From: an alpha proteobacterium SCGC AAA536-K22
Lineage (GTDB): Bacteria; Pseudomonadota; Alphaproteobacteria; Puniceispirillales; Marisalimonadaceae
DNA length: 64,000 nucleotides
Assembly (NCBI GenBank): GCA_000421325.1
Contig: ATWQ01000008.1
Location: forward strand, 27,352 to 91,351
Direction of reading: 5' to 3'
Shown in pieces: positions 8,429 through 18,578 of this stretch (positions are counted from its first letter, which is position 1; each line of letters begins with the position of its first letter). The notes under the pieces are model-generated. The model was not told the origin of the DNA, searched no databases, and worked only from the letters and a program-made list of their open reading frames with translations. Position numbers and translations under genes: made by a program.

Positions 8429-10726
8429 ATGATGAAAACTTTAAATGAAGATCTTTACAATATTAATGAAAATGAATATCTAGCTCAGCAAGAAAGTAAG
8501 CTTGAAGAAGCTTTAGAAATGGGATTAACAGAAGATGAATTTAATTTAATTTGTACTAAAATTAAAAAAAAACCAAATAAAACTGAATTAGGAATTTTTT
8601 CAGCCATGTTTTCAGAACACTGTTCTTATAAAAGTTCAAAAAAATGGCTTAAAACTTTGCCTACTAAAGCTAATCATGTAATTCAAGGACCAGGTGAAAA
8701 TGCTGGTGTTATTGACATTGGGAACGATTTAGCAGCTGTTTTTAAAATAGAATCTCATAATCATCCATCTTTTATAGAACCTTATCAAGGAGCTGCGACT
8801 GGTGTTGGCGGTATTTTGAGGGATGTTTTTACCATGGGTGCAAGACCGATAGCTCTATTAAATGCTTTAAGATTTGGTTCCCCAACTCAACCTTTAACAA
8901 AACATCTTGTTTCAGGAGTAGTAAAAGGAATTGGAGGATATGGGAATTGTATTGGTATTCCAACAGTCGGAGGAGAAACAAACTTTAATCAATCATATGA
9001 TGGAAATATTTTAGTAAATGCAATGGCAGTCGGACTAGCAAATAAACATAGAATATTTTACTCCGCTGCAACTGGTAGCGGGAACCCAGTTATATATGTA
9101 GGAGCAAAAACTGGAAGAGATGGAATACATGGCGCTACTATGGCTTCAACTGAGTTCACAGAGAACAGTTCTGAGAAAAGACCAACAGTTCAAGTTGGTG
9201 ATCCTTTTACTGGAAAATTACTTTTAGAAGCCTGTCTTGAATTAATGAGCACAGATGCTGTTTTATCTATTCAAGACATGGGAGCTGCTGGATTAACAAG
9301 TTCAAGTGTTGAGATGGCTTCAAAAGGATCATTAGGGATGCATTTAAATCTAGATCTAGTTCCTACAAGAGAAGAAAAAATGACTAGTTACGAAATTATG
9401 CTTTCTGAAAGTCAAGAAAGAATGTTAATGATTTTAAAACCAGGATCAGAAGAAAAGGCAAAAATGATTTTTGATAAATGGGATCTAGACTTTTCTGTAA
9501 TAGGAGAAGTAACTAAAACAGGCAGATTAATATTAGATAAAGATGGCTTTGAGGCATGTAATATTCCAATTAATCCACTCGTAGAAGACGCTCCTGAATA
9601 TGACAGACCTTACAAAATTATCCAAAATAAAAAAATCATTAAACCCAATGAACTTAATATAAATGAAACAATAAGTGAAATTTTAACTAAAATGTTCAAA
9701 AATCCTAACATAGCAAGTAAAAGGTGGATTTGGGAACAATATGACAGCTCTGTTATGGGTGATACTATTTCTTCAAACAGTAAAAGTGACGCTGCTATAG
9801 TAAAAATACATGGAACAGAGAGTACTAAAAGTCTTGGGAAAGGAATTGCCATGACAACTGATTGTACACCAAGGTATGTAAAATCAGACCCAATCAATGG
9901 TGGAATGCAAGCAGTATGTGAAGCAGCTAGAAACATTGCAGCTTCTGGAGCCAAGCCTATGGCAATCACAAATAATTTAAATTTTGGTAACCCTGAGAAA
10001 TTAAATATAATGGGAGAAATTGTTGGATCTATTAAAGGAATTTCAAAAGCTGCCTCCTTTTTAAATACTCCAATCGTTTCTGGGAACGTTTCCCTTTATA
10101 ATGAAACTAATGGAAAAGGAATTCTTCCAACACCAGTGATAGGTATGGTAGGCGTCATAGATGAGGTCGAAAATTGCCTAGAAATAAATGCACAAGATGA
10201 CAATACCCTAATAGTTTTAGGACAATCAAAAAATTTAATTGAAGGCTGGATTGGGTGTAGTGTCTATCAGGAGATAACAAACAATAAAACTGATACAGCC
10301 CCTCCACCAGTTTATTTAGTAAACGAAAAAAAAATTATTGATATATTATTAAAACTAAATAATAAAAAACTTTTGACGGCAGCACATGATATTTCAGATG
10401 GTGGTTTACTAACAACAACATGTGAAATGTTATTTAAAAATAATTTAGGTTTAAGTATTAACCTTCCTAAATCATTGTTCAAATGTGATAGCAAAGACCC
10501 CACACTTCACTCATGGTGTTTTGGTGAAGATCAAGGAAGAATAATAGTAGCTACCGATAAAATCGATGATGTTGAATCTTTTCTAGAAGATGGCAACATA
10601 GATTATTTTATTCTTGGAAAGACTAATTCAAGCAATAACTTGAATTTAAATGATAAAACTATTATATCAATAAGTGATATAAAAGAATTAAATAATCAAA
10701 CATTACCTTCTCTTATGGGTGAATAA
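8429..10726 (+). CDS. purL: FGAM synthase large subunit PurL (small-form)
   Basis: The ATP-dependent catalytic subunit of FGAM synthase, 765 aa, made of two duplicated AIR-synthase-like halves. [10 protein letters not shown] near the N-terminus, [27 protein letters not shown] and GGETNF mark the first half. [15 protein letters not shown] and [10 protein letters not shown] segments mark the second. It works with PurS and PurQ directly upstream. The second possible start codon (the next ATG) gives almost the same protein. Confidence 0.97.
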   Translation: MMKTLNEDLYNINENEYLAQQESKLEEALEMGLTEDEFNLICTKIKKKPNKTELGIFSAMFSEHCSYKSSKKWLKTLPTKANHVIQGPGENAGVIDIGNDLAAVFKIESHNHPSFIEPYQGAATGVGGILRDVFTMGARPIALLNALRFGSPTQPLTKHLVSGVVKGIGGYGNCIGIPTVGGETNFNQSYDGNILVNAMAVGLANKHRIFYSAATGSGNPVIYVGAKTGRDGIHGATMASTEFTENSSEKRPTVQVGDPFTGKLLLEACLELMSTDAVLSIQDMGAAGLTSSSVEMASKGSLGMHLNLDLVPTREEKMTSYEIMLSESQERMLMILKPGSEEKAKMIFDKWDLDFSVIGEVTKTGRLILDKDGFEACNIPINPLVEDAPEYDRPYKIIQNKKIIKPNELNINETISEILTKMFKNPNIASKRWIWEQYDSSVMGDTISSNSKSDAAIVKIHGTESTKSLGKGIAMTTDCTPRYVKSDPINGGMQAVCEAARNIAASGAKPMAITNNLNFGNPEKLNIMGEIVGSIKGISKAASFLNTPIVSGNVSLYNETNGKGILPTPVIGMVGVIDEVENCLEINAQDDNTLIVLGQSKNLIEGWIGCSVYQEITNNKTDTAPPPVYLVNEKKIIDILLKLNNKKLLTAAHDISDGGLLTTTCEMLFKNNLGLSINLPKSLFKCDSKDPTLHSWCFGEDQGRIIVATDKIDDVESFLEDGNIDYFILGKTNSSNNLNLNDKTIISISDIKELNNQTLPSLMGE

Positions 10727-10746
10727 AGTTAAAATCGGGTTCAAAT

Positions 10747-10983
10747 ATGTCTATGACTGCAATTGAAATTGAAGAACTTATTCTTAAAACATTTCCAGAC
10801 GCCAAAATTATAATTGATGATTTAAGGGGTGATGGTGATCATTACGCTGCTCAAATAATTTCTGAAAAATTTAGGGGAAAAACTAGAGTTCAACAACATC
10901 AAATGGTTTATAATGCAATGGATGGTAAAATGGGTAAAGAGCTGCATGCCCTAGCTTTAAATACATCCGCACCAAAGGATTAA
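10747..10983 (+). CDS. bolA: BolA-family protein
   Basis: A 78-aa BolA/IbaG-type protein. It has the class II KH-like fold and the conserved His in the [10 protein letters not shown] tail that contacts the Fe-S cluster. BolA proteins pair with CGFS-type monothiol glutaredoxins to bind and transfer [2Fe-2S] clusters; that partner is encoded next (grxD, eleven bases away). The purL-bolA-grxD order is common in alphaproteobacteria. Confidence 0.93.
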   Translation: MSMTAIEIEELILKTFPDAKIIIDDLRGDGDHYAAQIISEKFRGKTRVQQHQMVYNAMDGKMGKELHALALNTSAPKD

Positions 10984-10994
10984 AGGAGATCAAA

Positions 10995-11321
10995 ATGGAA
11001 CAAAATACTAAAGAAAAAATTGAAAATATCATTAAAAATAATGAAATATTATTATTTATGAAGGGCACCCCAGTTATGCCCCAATGTGGTTTTTCAGCTG
11101 CGGTCGTAGGCGTTTTAAGTCATATGGGCGTGAAATTTAATAGTGTTAATGTTCTTGAAGATGCCGAAATAAGAGAAGGAATTAAAGAATATTCTGATTG
11201 GCCAACTATACCACAACTTTATGTTAAAAATGAATTTGTTGGTGGGTGCGATATTATAAGAGAAATGCATGAAAACGGCGAACTTACTGAATATTTTAGC
11301 CAAGCAGGAATTAATACATAG
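10995..11321 (+). CDS. grxD: Monothiol glutaredoxin, CGFS type
   Basis: A 108-aa Grx4-type glutaredoxin. The active site [16 protein letters not shown] has the single-cysteine CGFS motif, and [19 protein letters not shown] carries the cis-proline and glutathione-binding GG. These proteins carry labile [2Fe-2S] clusters rather than reduce disulfides. AAAGGAG precedes the ATG. It pairs functionally with BolA upstream. Confidence 0.95.
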   Translation: MEQNTKEKIENIIKNNEILLFMKGTPVMPQCGFSAAVVGVLSHMGVKFNSVNVLEDAEIREGIKEYSDWPTIPQLYVKNEFVGGCDIIREMHENGELTEYFSQAGINT

Positions 11322-11330
11322 TTATAATTA

Positions 11331-11357
11331 TTAAACGCTACATAATGCAACGTTTAA
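11331..11357. terminator. Possible bidirectional terminator between grxD and rpsD
   Basis: A 7-bp perfect inverted repeat, TTAAACG and CGTTTAA, separated by 13 bases, lies between two convergent genes. It is followed by AT-rich sequence on both sides. The stem is weak in GC, so the call rests mainly on position. Confidence 0.35.
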
Positions 11358-11370
11358 TTAATTAAGTATA

Positions 11371-11997
11371 TTAACGTGAATAAAACTCGATAACTAGATT
11401 AGTTTCCATTTGAACTGGATAAGGAACATCATCTGGCATAGGAATTCTTACGAGTGACCCTGTGAAGTTTGAATGATTAACTTCTACATATTCAGGGACA
11501 TCTCTTTCTGGTAAAGTAGTAGCTTCAATAACGGCTGGGATCCCCTTAGCTTTTTCTTTTAAAGAAATTACTTCACCAACATTAATCATTCTTGAAGGAA
11601 TATTACACCTACTTCCGTTTACCATAACATGACCATGGTTTATTAACTGTCTACAAGCAAAAACAGTTGGGGCCAATTTCATTCTGTATAAGATAGCATC
11701 AAGTCTACACTCTAAGATACCAATTAAATTAGCACCCGTATCACCTTTTTTTCTAACTGCAGCTGTGTAGTATTTTTTAAATTGTTTTTCGCCAATATTG
11801 CCATAATAACCCTTTAACTTTTGTTTAGCCATTAATTGGACCCCAAAATCTGTTGGCTTTTTTCTTCTTTGACCATGTTGGCCAGGAGCGTATTCTCTGT
11901 CATTCAACGGGGATTTTGGTCTTCCCCATAAATTCACTCCTAATCTTCTGTCAATCTTATGTTTTGAACTTGTTCTTTTATGATCTGACTTAGGCAT
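11371..11997 (-). CDS. rpsD: 30S ribosomal protein S4
   Basis: Primary 16S rRNA-binding protein that nucleates small-subunit assembly, 208 aa. The N-terminal region ([35 protein letters not shown]) and the S4 RNA-binding domain ([25 protein letters not shown]) are complete. It is monocistronic here, away from other ribosomal proteins, as is common in alphaproteobacteria. A 137-base leader upstream contains short palindromes. Confidence 0.97.
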   Translation of the reverse strand: MPKSDHKRTSSKHKIDRRLGVNLWGRPKSPLNDREYAPGQHGQRRKKPTDFGVQLMAKQKLKGYYGNIGEKQFKKYYTAAVRKKGDTGANLIGILECRLDAILYRMKLAPTVFACRQLINHGHVMVNGSRCNIPSRMINVGEVISLKEKAKGIPAVIEATTLPERDVPEYVEVNHSNFTGSLVRIPMPDDVPYPVQMETNLVIEFYSR

Positions 11998-12134
11998 ATT
12001 TAAACCTTTATATGTACTACTTAAAAAGTAGAAGATTATTCCAATCAGGAGTTATAACCCCGGGATAAGTAACACCATGCCATTATCCACATTATCGGAA
12101 ATTAATCTGAAAAATACTATCTAAATGCTAAAAG
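11998..12134 (-). promoter_or_regulatory. rpsD leader region with hairpins
   Basis: The spacer between the trmJ-like stop and the rpsD ATG reads, on the minus strand, as several short inverted repeats: CTACTT/AAGTAG with a 3-base loop, and the palindrome GGGGTTATAACTCC. S4 autoregulates its own mRNA in some bacteria, so an RNA leader is conceivable. No known S4-leader consensus was recognised. Confidence 0.2.
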
Positions 12135-12896
12135 TCAAGTACGATTTGAAGTTCCTGATAGAGATCTAATAATTCCATGAAGTGTTCTCAAATCTTGGTG
12201 AGTTAAAGATGCTCTATTAAATAAACTTCTTATGTTTCTTTTAACAATAGGTGCCATTTCTGGTGAGTGAAAAAAACCAGACTTACTAAGTAAATCATCT
12301 AACTGTGTATAAAAGTACTCTCTATCACCAACATTAGAAAGTTCAGTACTTTTTTTTAATTTTTTATTTACTTTAATAGTTTCATTATCTTCTTTTAAGT
12401 AAGACATCCTAACTTTATTCCATTCCCAACAGATCAACAAAACTGCTTGAGATAAATTTAAAGAAGAAAAATTTTCATTTAACGGAATTGAAATTGTAAA
12501 ATCTGCTTGTACAACATCATCATTTGACAAACCTGATTGTTCCGGTCCAAATAAAAAACCTACTTTTCCACCATTTACAACATGATCGAAAGATTTATTT
12601 ATTGCCTCAAAAATATTTAAAGATTTTGTACCAATTACACGTTTTCTAGCCGTAGTAGCAAATAATAAAGAAATATCTTTAGTAGATTCAATTAACGATT
12701 TAAAAAGCTTTGTTTTATCTAATATATTATCCGCTCCAGCTGAAATGGCATAGGCAGAACTATTTGGCCACCCATCTCTGGGTTCGATCAACCTAAGCTT
12801 TTCAATTCCAAAATTCTTCATAGCTCGAGCACAAGAGCCTATGTTTTCTCCAAGCTGTGGTTTTGATAAAATTATATTTGGTGTTAAATCAATCAT
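12135..12896 (-). CDS. trmJ: SPOUT-family tRNA/rRNA methyltransferase (TrmJ-like)
   Basis: A trefoil-knot methyltransferase using S-adenosylmethionine. SKPQLGENIGSCARAMKNFG is the first SpoU motif. VGFLFGPEQSGLSNDDV and SLNLSQAVLL are motifs 2 and 3 forming the knot. TrmJ 2'-O-methylates position 32 of tRNA; LasT-like paralogues share this architecture, so the specificity is inferred. I use the ATG at 12896; a TTG at 12926 would overlap cysS by 16 bases. It lies directly downstream of cysS on the same strand. Confidence 0.85.
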   Translation of the reverse strand: MIDLTPNIILSKPQLGENIGSCARAMKNFGIEKLRLIEPRDGWPNSSAYAISAGADNILDKTKLFKSLIESTKDISLLFATTARKRVIGTKSLNIFEAINKSFDHVVNGGKVGFLFGPEQSGLSNDDVVQADFTISIPLNENFSSLNLSQAVLLICWEWNKVRMSYLKEDNETIKVNKKLKKSTELSNVGDREYFYTQLDDLLSKSGFFHSPEMAPIVKRNIRSLFNRASLTHQDLRTLHGIIRSLSGTSNRT

Positions 12897-12910
12897 ATAA
12901 GTACATAAAT

Positions 12911-14284
12911 TTAACTTTTTCTCCAAATTGTTTTGTCAGGTTTATCTTCCAATATTATATCAAGTTTAAGTAATTGTTCTCTGATTTGATCTGCATTGGT
13001 ATAATCTTTATTTTCTTTTGCAATTTGACGTTTTAATATGAGCTCATCTATTTCTTTTTCAGTTAAAGCAATATCTAAACTTTGATTTTGATTATCTTTT
13101 TTTTCAAACTTAAACCATCTTTCAGTGGATTGAGATAAAACTCCCAAAATTTTGCTCGAATTTTTTAATTTTTGAGCACATTCTTTACTTCCTTTATTTG
13201 CTTGATCAGTTAGATAATGAGCTCTAGCAAGAGCTTTAGGAGTATTTATGTCGTCACACAGATTAATTATAAGTTCTTTATCTGGGTTACCATTAACTTC
13301 AAATCCATCTACAGCTCTATAAAGTCTTGATAAAGACTTTTTAGCCTCTTCCAAAGATTTTTTACTAAAACTTAGTGGAGCTCTATAATGAGCCTGTAAA
13401 AGGGCATATCTGATAGCTTCACCGTTGAATTGAAAAAGAAGTTCATTAATAGTTGTAAAATTTCCAAGTGATTTAGACATTTTTTCACCCTCGGAAGTAA
13501 CATAACCGTTATGAAGCCAAAAATTAGCCATAACTTCTGAATCATTCGCACAACAAGATTGAGCAATTTCATTCTCATGGTGAGGGAAAATTAAATCTAG
13601 ACCACCTGCGTGTATATCAAATTGTTCACCTAAATACTTTTTGCTCATAGCAGAACATTCTATATGCCAACCTGGTCGTCCTCTTCCCCATGGACTATTC
13701 CAACCTGGCAAGTCTTCTGTAGATGGTTTCCATAGAATAAAATCTCCTGGTTTATCTTTATATTCTGCAACATCAACTCTTGAACCAGATATCATATCTT
13801 TAAGAGATCTTCCTGATAACAGCCCATATTTTTTATATTTTTCAACCGAAAAAAGAACATTTCCTGAAGAAACATAAGCAAAACCTTTTGAAATTAATAT
13901 TTCAATCATCTCTATTATTTCATTAATGTGATCTGTGGCCCTTGGTTCAAAATCTGGATATAAATTACCTAATGATTTACAATCGTTATGAAAATTTTTT
14001 ATTGTCTCTTTTGTTAATTCAGAAATTTTTATTTTTTTTTCAGTTGCTCTTTTGTTAATTTTATCATCAATGTCAGTAATATTTCTAACATAGGTAACTT
14101 TAGGATACATTTTTCTAAGCAATCGAACTAAAACATCAAATACCACCAAAGGTCTTGCGTTACCAATGTGGATAAAATCATAAACTGTAGGTCCACATGC
14201 GTACATTCTAACGTCATTTTTATCAATTGGATTAAAAACAGAAATTTTTTTTTCAAGAGTGTTGTATAAATTTAAGTTATTCAT
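12911..14284 (-). CDS. cysS: Cysteinyl-tRNA synthetase
   Basis: Class I aminoacyl-tRNA synthetase charging tRNA-Cys, about 457 aa. CGPTVYDFIHIGNARP holds the zinc cysteine and the HIGN form of the HIGH motif. HIECSAMS and HAGGLDLIFPHHENEIAQS complete the zinc site. EKMSKSLGNF is the KMSKS loop. The ATG at 14284 is chosen over a TTG six bases upstream. It lies downstream of gltX in the same orientation. Confidence 0.97.
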   Translation of the reverse strand: MNNLNLYNTLEKKISVFNPIDKNDVRMYACGPTVYDFIHIGNARPLVVFDVLVRLLRKMYPKVTYVRNITDIDDKINKRATEKKIKISELTKETIKNFHNDCKSLGNLYPDFEPRATDHINEIIEMIEILISKGFAYVSSGNVLFSVEKYKKYGLLSGRSLKDMISGSRVDVAEYKDKPGDFILWKPSTEDLPGWNSPWGRGRPGWHIECSAMSKKYLGEQFDIHAGGLDLIFPHHENEIAQSCCANDSEVMANFWLHNGYVTSEGEKMSKSLGNFTTINELLFQFNGEAIRYALLQAHYRAPLSFSKKSLEEAKKSLSRLYRAVDGFEVNGNPDKELIINLCDDINTPKALARAHYLTDQANKGSKECAQKLKNSSKILGVLSQSTERWFKFEKKDNQNQSLDIALTEKEIDELILKRQIAKENKDYTNADQIREQLLKLDIILEDKPDKTIWRKS

Positions 14285-14299
14285 AGTCAAAATTACTCA

Positions 14300-15631
14300 T
14301 TAATCCTTATTATTTAATCTTTCAACAATTTTGTCTCTTCCCATTGTTAAAACTAGATTTGCCATTTCTGGACCATTACTTTCTCCTGTCAGGGATAATC
14401 TAAGAGGTTTGAATATGTCTTTACCCTTTCTGCCGCTTTCCTTCATTAACAAGCCAGTCCATGTTGACCAAGTGCTTTTATCAAAACTATCTTTAGGTAA
14501 AGTTTTTAATGCCAAATGTTTAAATTCTTGATCATCATTTATAGATTTAATTTTTCCATATATAATATTCCACCAAAACTTTACATCGTTCAATGTGTTA
14601 ATATTTCCTTTAATTAAATTCCAAAACTCACTAGTTATTTTTAAATCTAAATTATTTAGTTGATCAAAAATATCTTCGTAATTCATTAACTGAAAAAATT
14701 TTGAATTTAAGTTTGAAAGTTCCATTTTATCAAATTTAGGCTTTGACTTTCCAAATTTATTTATATCAAAGTCTTTAATTATATAATTTATATTTTTAAA
14801 AACATCTATTGCATCAGAGGTACCTACCTTTGACAACAATGAAGATAGAGCCATTGGTTGAAAACCCTCTTTTCTAAGGTCTCGTAATGATAAACTACCA
14901 AGCCTTTTAGAGAGACCTTCTCCTGAGATATCTGTTAACAAAGATAAATGCCCTAACCTAGGTGGAAAGGATTCTAAAGCCTCAAACAGTTGTATTTGAG
15001 CTGCTGAGTTTGTCATATGATCCTCACCTCTCAAAATATCTGTAACTTTAAAATCAATGTCATCAACAACTGAGGCAAGCGTGTATATAACTCTTCCATC
15101 TTCTCGTAAAATAACTGGGTCAGATAAATTTGACATGTTATATTTACTATTACCTTTAATTAGGTCATTCCAATTAACATCAATGTGCTTTAATAAAAAT
15201 CTATAATGAGGTTTTTTTCCTTTAGATTTAAAATCAGCTATATCTGAATCTGATAACTTAAGAGCAGATCTGTCATAAATAGGAGGTTTTCCAGAAGATA
15301 ATTGACTCTTTCTTTTCAAAGATAATTCATCAGCAGTTTCAAAACACGGATATGCTCTTTTTTTATTCAGTAATATTTGTAATGCATCGTCATAGCAAGC
15401 TAATCTTGAGGATTGTTTTTCAATACTATCCCAACCAATATTCATCCAGCTTAAATCTTCTTTAATTGCATTTTCATATTCTAATAAGGACCTTTCTTGA
15501 TCCGTATCGTCTATTCTTAACATAAAATGCCCATTATTTTTTCTGGCAAATAAAAAATTTACTAGTGCAGTTCTAAAGTTTCCAATATGTAAGTAACCAG
15601 TTGGACTTGGAGCAAAACGAACTTTTATCAT
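14300..15631 (-). CDS. gltX: Glutamyl-tRNA synthetase
   Basis: Class I synthetase, 443 aa. RFAPSPTGYLHIGNFRTALVN carries the HIGH motif as HIGN, and GLSKRLG is the KMSKS-like loop. Alphaproteobacteria usually have two GltX paralogues, one of which can charge tRNA-Gln for the GatCAB route. The HIGN variant and the short C-terminal domain recall the GltX2 type, but one window cannot decide. It is followed by cysS. Confidence 0.93.
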   Translation of the reverse strand: MIKVRFAPSPTGYLHIGNFRTALVNFLFARKNNGHFMLRIDDTDQERSLLEYENAIKEDLSWMNIGWDSIEKQSSRLACYDDALQILLNKKRAYPCFETADELSLKRKSQLSSGKPPIYDRSALKLSDSDIADFKSKGKKPHYRFLLKHIDVNWNDLIKGNSKYNMSNLSDPVILREDGRVIYTLASVVDDIDFKVTDILRGEDHMTNSAAQIQLFEALESFPPRLGHLSLLTDISGEGLSKRLGSLSLRDLRKEGFQPMALSSLLSKVGTSDAIDVFKNINYIIKDFDINKFGKSKPKFDKMELSNLNSKFFQLMNYEDIFDQLNNLDLKITSEFWNLIKGNINTLNDVKFWWNIIYGKIKSINDDQEFKHLALKTLPKDSFDKSTWSTWTGLLMKESGRKGKDIFKPLRLSLTGESNGPEMANLVLTMGRDKIVERLNNKD

Positions 15632-15684
15632 AACTAATTCCTAGTCTTAAAAAGATATTAAATTTAATTCTATGGACGGTTTGA

Positions 15685-17343
15685 TTAATTCCAATTTCTA
15701 AACCCACTAGTTAAAGGGTATCTTCTATCTCTACCAAAAGCTTTTTCAGTAACTTTTGGACCAGGTGCAGATTGAAATCTTTTATATTCAGATCTCGATA
15801 AAAGCATAGAGATCTTTTTGACATCATCTATCATATAACCTTCAGAAACTATTTGATCTATTGATAAATTGTCTTCAACTAATTTTTTTAGAATAGCATC
15901 AAGAACGTCATATTCCGGAAGACTATCAGTGTCTTTTTGATCTTCTCTTAGCTCCGCGCTAGGAGGTTTTGTTATAATTCTTTCAGGTATAACTTCGCCA
16001 TTTGGTCCTAAAAACTCAACAGATTTATTTAAATTTCTCCACTTACATAATTTAAATACATCACTTTTCCAAACATCTTTTATAACTGCAAAGCCTCCAC
16101 ACATGTCACCATACAAAGTGGCATAACCAACAGCATATTCAGATTTATTTCCAGTAGCTAATACCATTGATCCATATTTGTTGGAAATTGCCATCAAAAG
16201 TAGGCCTCTTATTCGAGATTGAATATTTTCTTCCGTTATTCCTGGAGCAACTTTAGGACCATTAAAACCTAAAAGAATTTTGTCTACAATTTCCATACCA
16301 CCTTTTATATCTAAATAAGAATAATCTATTCCTAGATTGTAAGAGGCTAACTTTGCGTCTTCTAAACTTTCTTGACTGGTATAAGGACTTGGCATCATAA
16401 CTGCTTTTACTAAATTTGGACCTAAAGCATCCGTTGCAATCGCGGCTACTAATGCTGAGTCTACTCCTCCAGACATGCCGAGAACAACGCCAGGGAAACC
16501 ATTGTTTTGTACATAATCCCTAACACTTACTACAAGAGATTTATATAAAGCCTCTATATTTGAAGAAACACTATTAATATTTTCTTTGAAAATCCATTTA
16601 TTATTATTTTTTTGTAAATCAATATTTAGTATGTGTTCTTGAAAATCTTTCAGTTGAACATTTAACTTACCTTCATAACTCAAACAAAAGGAGGCTCCGT
16701 CAAATATTAATTCATCTTGGCCACCAACCCTGTTTAAGTATATTAAGGGTAATTTTGATTCTAAAACTCTAGACACAGCTACAGACATTCTTTGGTCATT
16801 CTTTTTAATAGAATATGGAGACGCATTAATAGATAATATTATTTCTGCACCTGTTTCACATAAACATTCTATAACTGTTTCATTCCAAATATCTTCACAA
16901 ATTGGTAACCCAATTAATACATCTCTAACTTTAACTGGGCCAGATAAAGAACCAGGAGAAAAAATTCTTTGTTCATCAAACACACCAGTATTCGGAAGAT
17001 TATATTTATCTCTATAAGATAAAATTTCTCCTTTATCTAAGACAAAAACTGAATTTTTAATTGATTTATTATCTTTTCTTGGAGCACCTAAGATAATGGC
17101 AGCTTTCCCATCATTAGTCAGTTTAGCTAATGAAATAATTTCATTTTCAACAAGTTCTAAAAAATCATTTCTAAGAACTAAATCGTCAATGGGGTATCCA
17201 GTAACGTATAATTCAGGAACAACAATTATATCAATCTCATCACTTAAATTATCCCTTATGTTAACCAATTTAATAATATTGCCCTTAACGTCACCAACTA
17301 TTGGATTCAACTGAGCAAGGACTATTTTAAGTTTATTTTTCAT
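15685..17343 (-). CDS. nadE: Glutamine-dependent NAD+ synthetase
   Basis: Converts nicotinate adenine dinucleotide to NAD+ using glutamine and ATP. The N-terminal nitrilase-fold glutaminase (residues 1 to about 260) has its Cys in GLPICEDIWNE. The C-terminal synthetase has the P-loop GMSGGVDSALVAA and the GNKSEYAVGYATLYGD segment. The 552-aa two-domain form makes its own ammonia. Upstream lies a nicotinate phosphoribosyltransferase, so the pair covers two steps of Preiss-Handler salvage. Confidence 0.96.
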   Translation of the reverse strand: MKNKLKIVLAQLNPIVGDVKGNIIKLVNIRDNLSDEIDIIVVPELYVTGYPIDDLVLRNDFLELVENEIISLAKLTNDGKAAIILGAPRKDNKSIKNSVFVLDKGEILSYRDKYNLPNTGVFDEQRIFSPGSLSGPVKVRDVLIGLPICEDIWNETVIECLCETGAEIILSINASPYSIKKNDQRMSVAVSRVLESKLPLIYLNRVGGQDELIFDGASFCLSYEGKLNVQLKDFQEHILNIDLQKNNNKWIFKENINSVSSNIEALYKSLVVSVRDYVQNNGFPGVVLGMSGGVDSALVAAIATDALGPNLVKAVMMPSPYTSQESLEDAKLASYNLGIDYSYLDIKGGMEIVDKILLGFNGPKVAPGITEENIQSRIRGLLLMAISNKYGSMVLATGNKSEYAVGYATLYGDMCGGFAVIKDVWKSDVFKLCKWRNLNKSVEFLGPNGEVIPERIITKPPSAELREDQKDTDSLPEYDVLDAILKKLVEDNLSIDQIVSEGYMIDDVKKISMLLSRSEYKRFQSAPGPKVTEKAFGRDRRYPLTSGFRNWN

Positions 17344-17369
17344 TCATCAACTCATCAAACAGAATACTA

Positions 17370-18578
17370 TTAACGCCTAAGTAAAAACTCTCTTCCAAGT
17401 TTAACTTGAGACTTACCACCATAAGAAATAATGTCGGCTGTTGCATAAGTTTCAGACCATCGGCTTGGAAGATAAGATCCTGTACCGATAACATCTACAG
17501 GGACATTTGCAAGAGAAAAAACTTTACATTTTTCTGGACCAAATCCACTAGAAGCGACAATTTTAACTTTTTTAAAACCTGCATTATTAAGAATTTCTCT
17601 AAGATGCCAAACTGCTGCTGCAGAAACGCCAGTTCCAATTAGATAGCGAAGTTCTTGTTCTGTCCTATAACCTCTTATAGATTCAGGAGCGTTTCTTTCT
17701 AAAACAGCATAAGAGCCAGCAACATCTAATCCTTCAATATATCTTCCACCATGAGTATCTAATCTTAGTGACAATGTTCCATTATCTGATAAATCTGTAA
17801 ACGATCTGCAAACCATAAGACCATCAGTTATTTCTTTACCAAAATAATCAACTAAAACAGTTAATGGTTGATCAGGCCATGTAGAATGAAACATTTCTGC
17901 TGCCTTTAATGTCGAACCTGAATAACCAACCAAAGCATGAGGCATGGTCCCTAAACCCTTAGTATTTTCAAATAAGTGGGCAGTTTTATCTGTAGCGCAT
18001 CCTATAAAACCAATTGCATTCATCTCAGATTTAACTCTTTTAGATCCAACAAATGCACCATAAGCCATTAGATCTGACATATCTGTTCCAGCGCAGTGTC
18101 GAGCATCCATAGCTAAAAAAGATGTTTTGCGTAAACTCTCTACCATAGATCTAGCATTATAAGCAGCCACACAAGTTGCTCCAATTTTTTGAAGTAAAGC
18201 TGTCTCTAAATCTACTAATAATAGCATAGAGCCAGATATATAAACCATTGGTTCCCCTGCTCCTACGTCACTTCCTTCTTCAAAACAGCGGTTAATATTA
18301 ACGTTGCCCTTTCTTTCTTTTACAATATGTTGAAGCCAATCAATCGCTGGATTTAAAGCCGATATTACAGGTCTTCTCATAAAAATTGCATAAGTAACTT
18401 CAGTATCTCCATATTTAGACACTATGTCTTTAGTTCTTAAAAAATATGTGTCTGTAACAGAAGGTAACTGATCTGGATTTGGTCTTAACTCATTTGGCCA
18501 AGTATTTTTTTGTATAAGATTAATATTAGTTTTTTTTTTATGATCAGACAATTTCAAACCTTTAAGATACCGCTGCAA
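17370..18578 (-). CDS. Nicotinate phosphoribosyltransferase family protein
   Basis: A 402-aa PncB/NAMPT-fold enzyme that would make nicotinate mononucleotide from nicotinate and PRPP. DARHCAGTDMSDLMAYGAFVG, LDTHGGRYIEG and VIGTGSYLP match the type II phosphoribosyltransferase core. The annotated start is a TTG at 18578 that overlaps the DAHP synthase stop by 17 bases. A TTG at 18551, with AAAGG eight bases upstream, is a good alternative. Placement beside nadE supports NAD salvage. Confidence 0.82.
   Translation of the reverse strand: MQRYLKGLKLSDHKKKTNINLIQKNTWPNELRPNPDQLPSVTDTYFLRTKDIVSKYGDTEVTYAIFMRRPVISALNPAIDWLQHIVKERKGNVNINRCFEEGSDVGAGEPMVYISGSMLLLVDLETALLQKIGATCVAAYNARSMVESLRKTSFLAMDARHCAGTDMSDLMAYGAFVGSKRVKSEMNAIGFIGCATDKTAHLFENTKGLGTMPHALVGYSGSTLKAAEMFHSTWPDQPLTVLVDYFGKEITDGLMVCRSFTDLSDNGTLSLRLDTHGGRYIEGLDVAGSYAVLERNAPESIRGYRTEQELRYLIGTGVSAAAVWHLREILNNAGFKKVKIVASSGFGPEKCKVFSLANVPVDVIGTGSYLPSRWSETYATADIISYGGKSQVKLGREFLLRR

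Noticed and set aside
14300..15631. Defective GltX because HIGH reads HIGN
   Set aside because: Asn at the last position is tolerated in class I synthetases, and the remaining motifs are intact.
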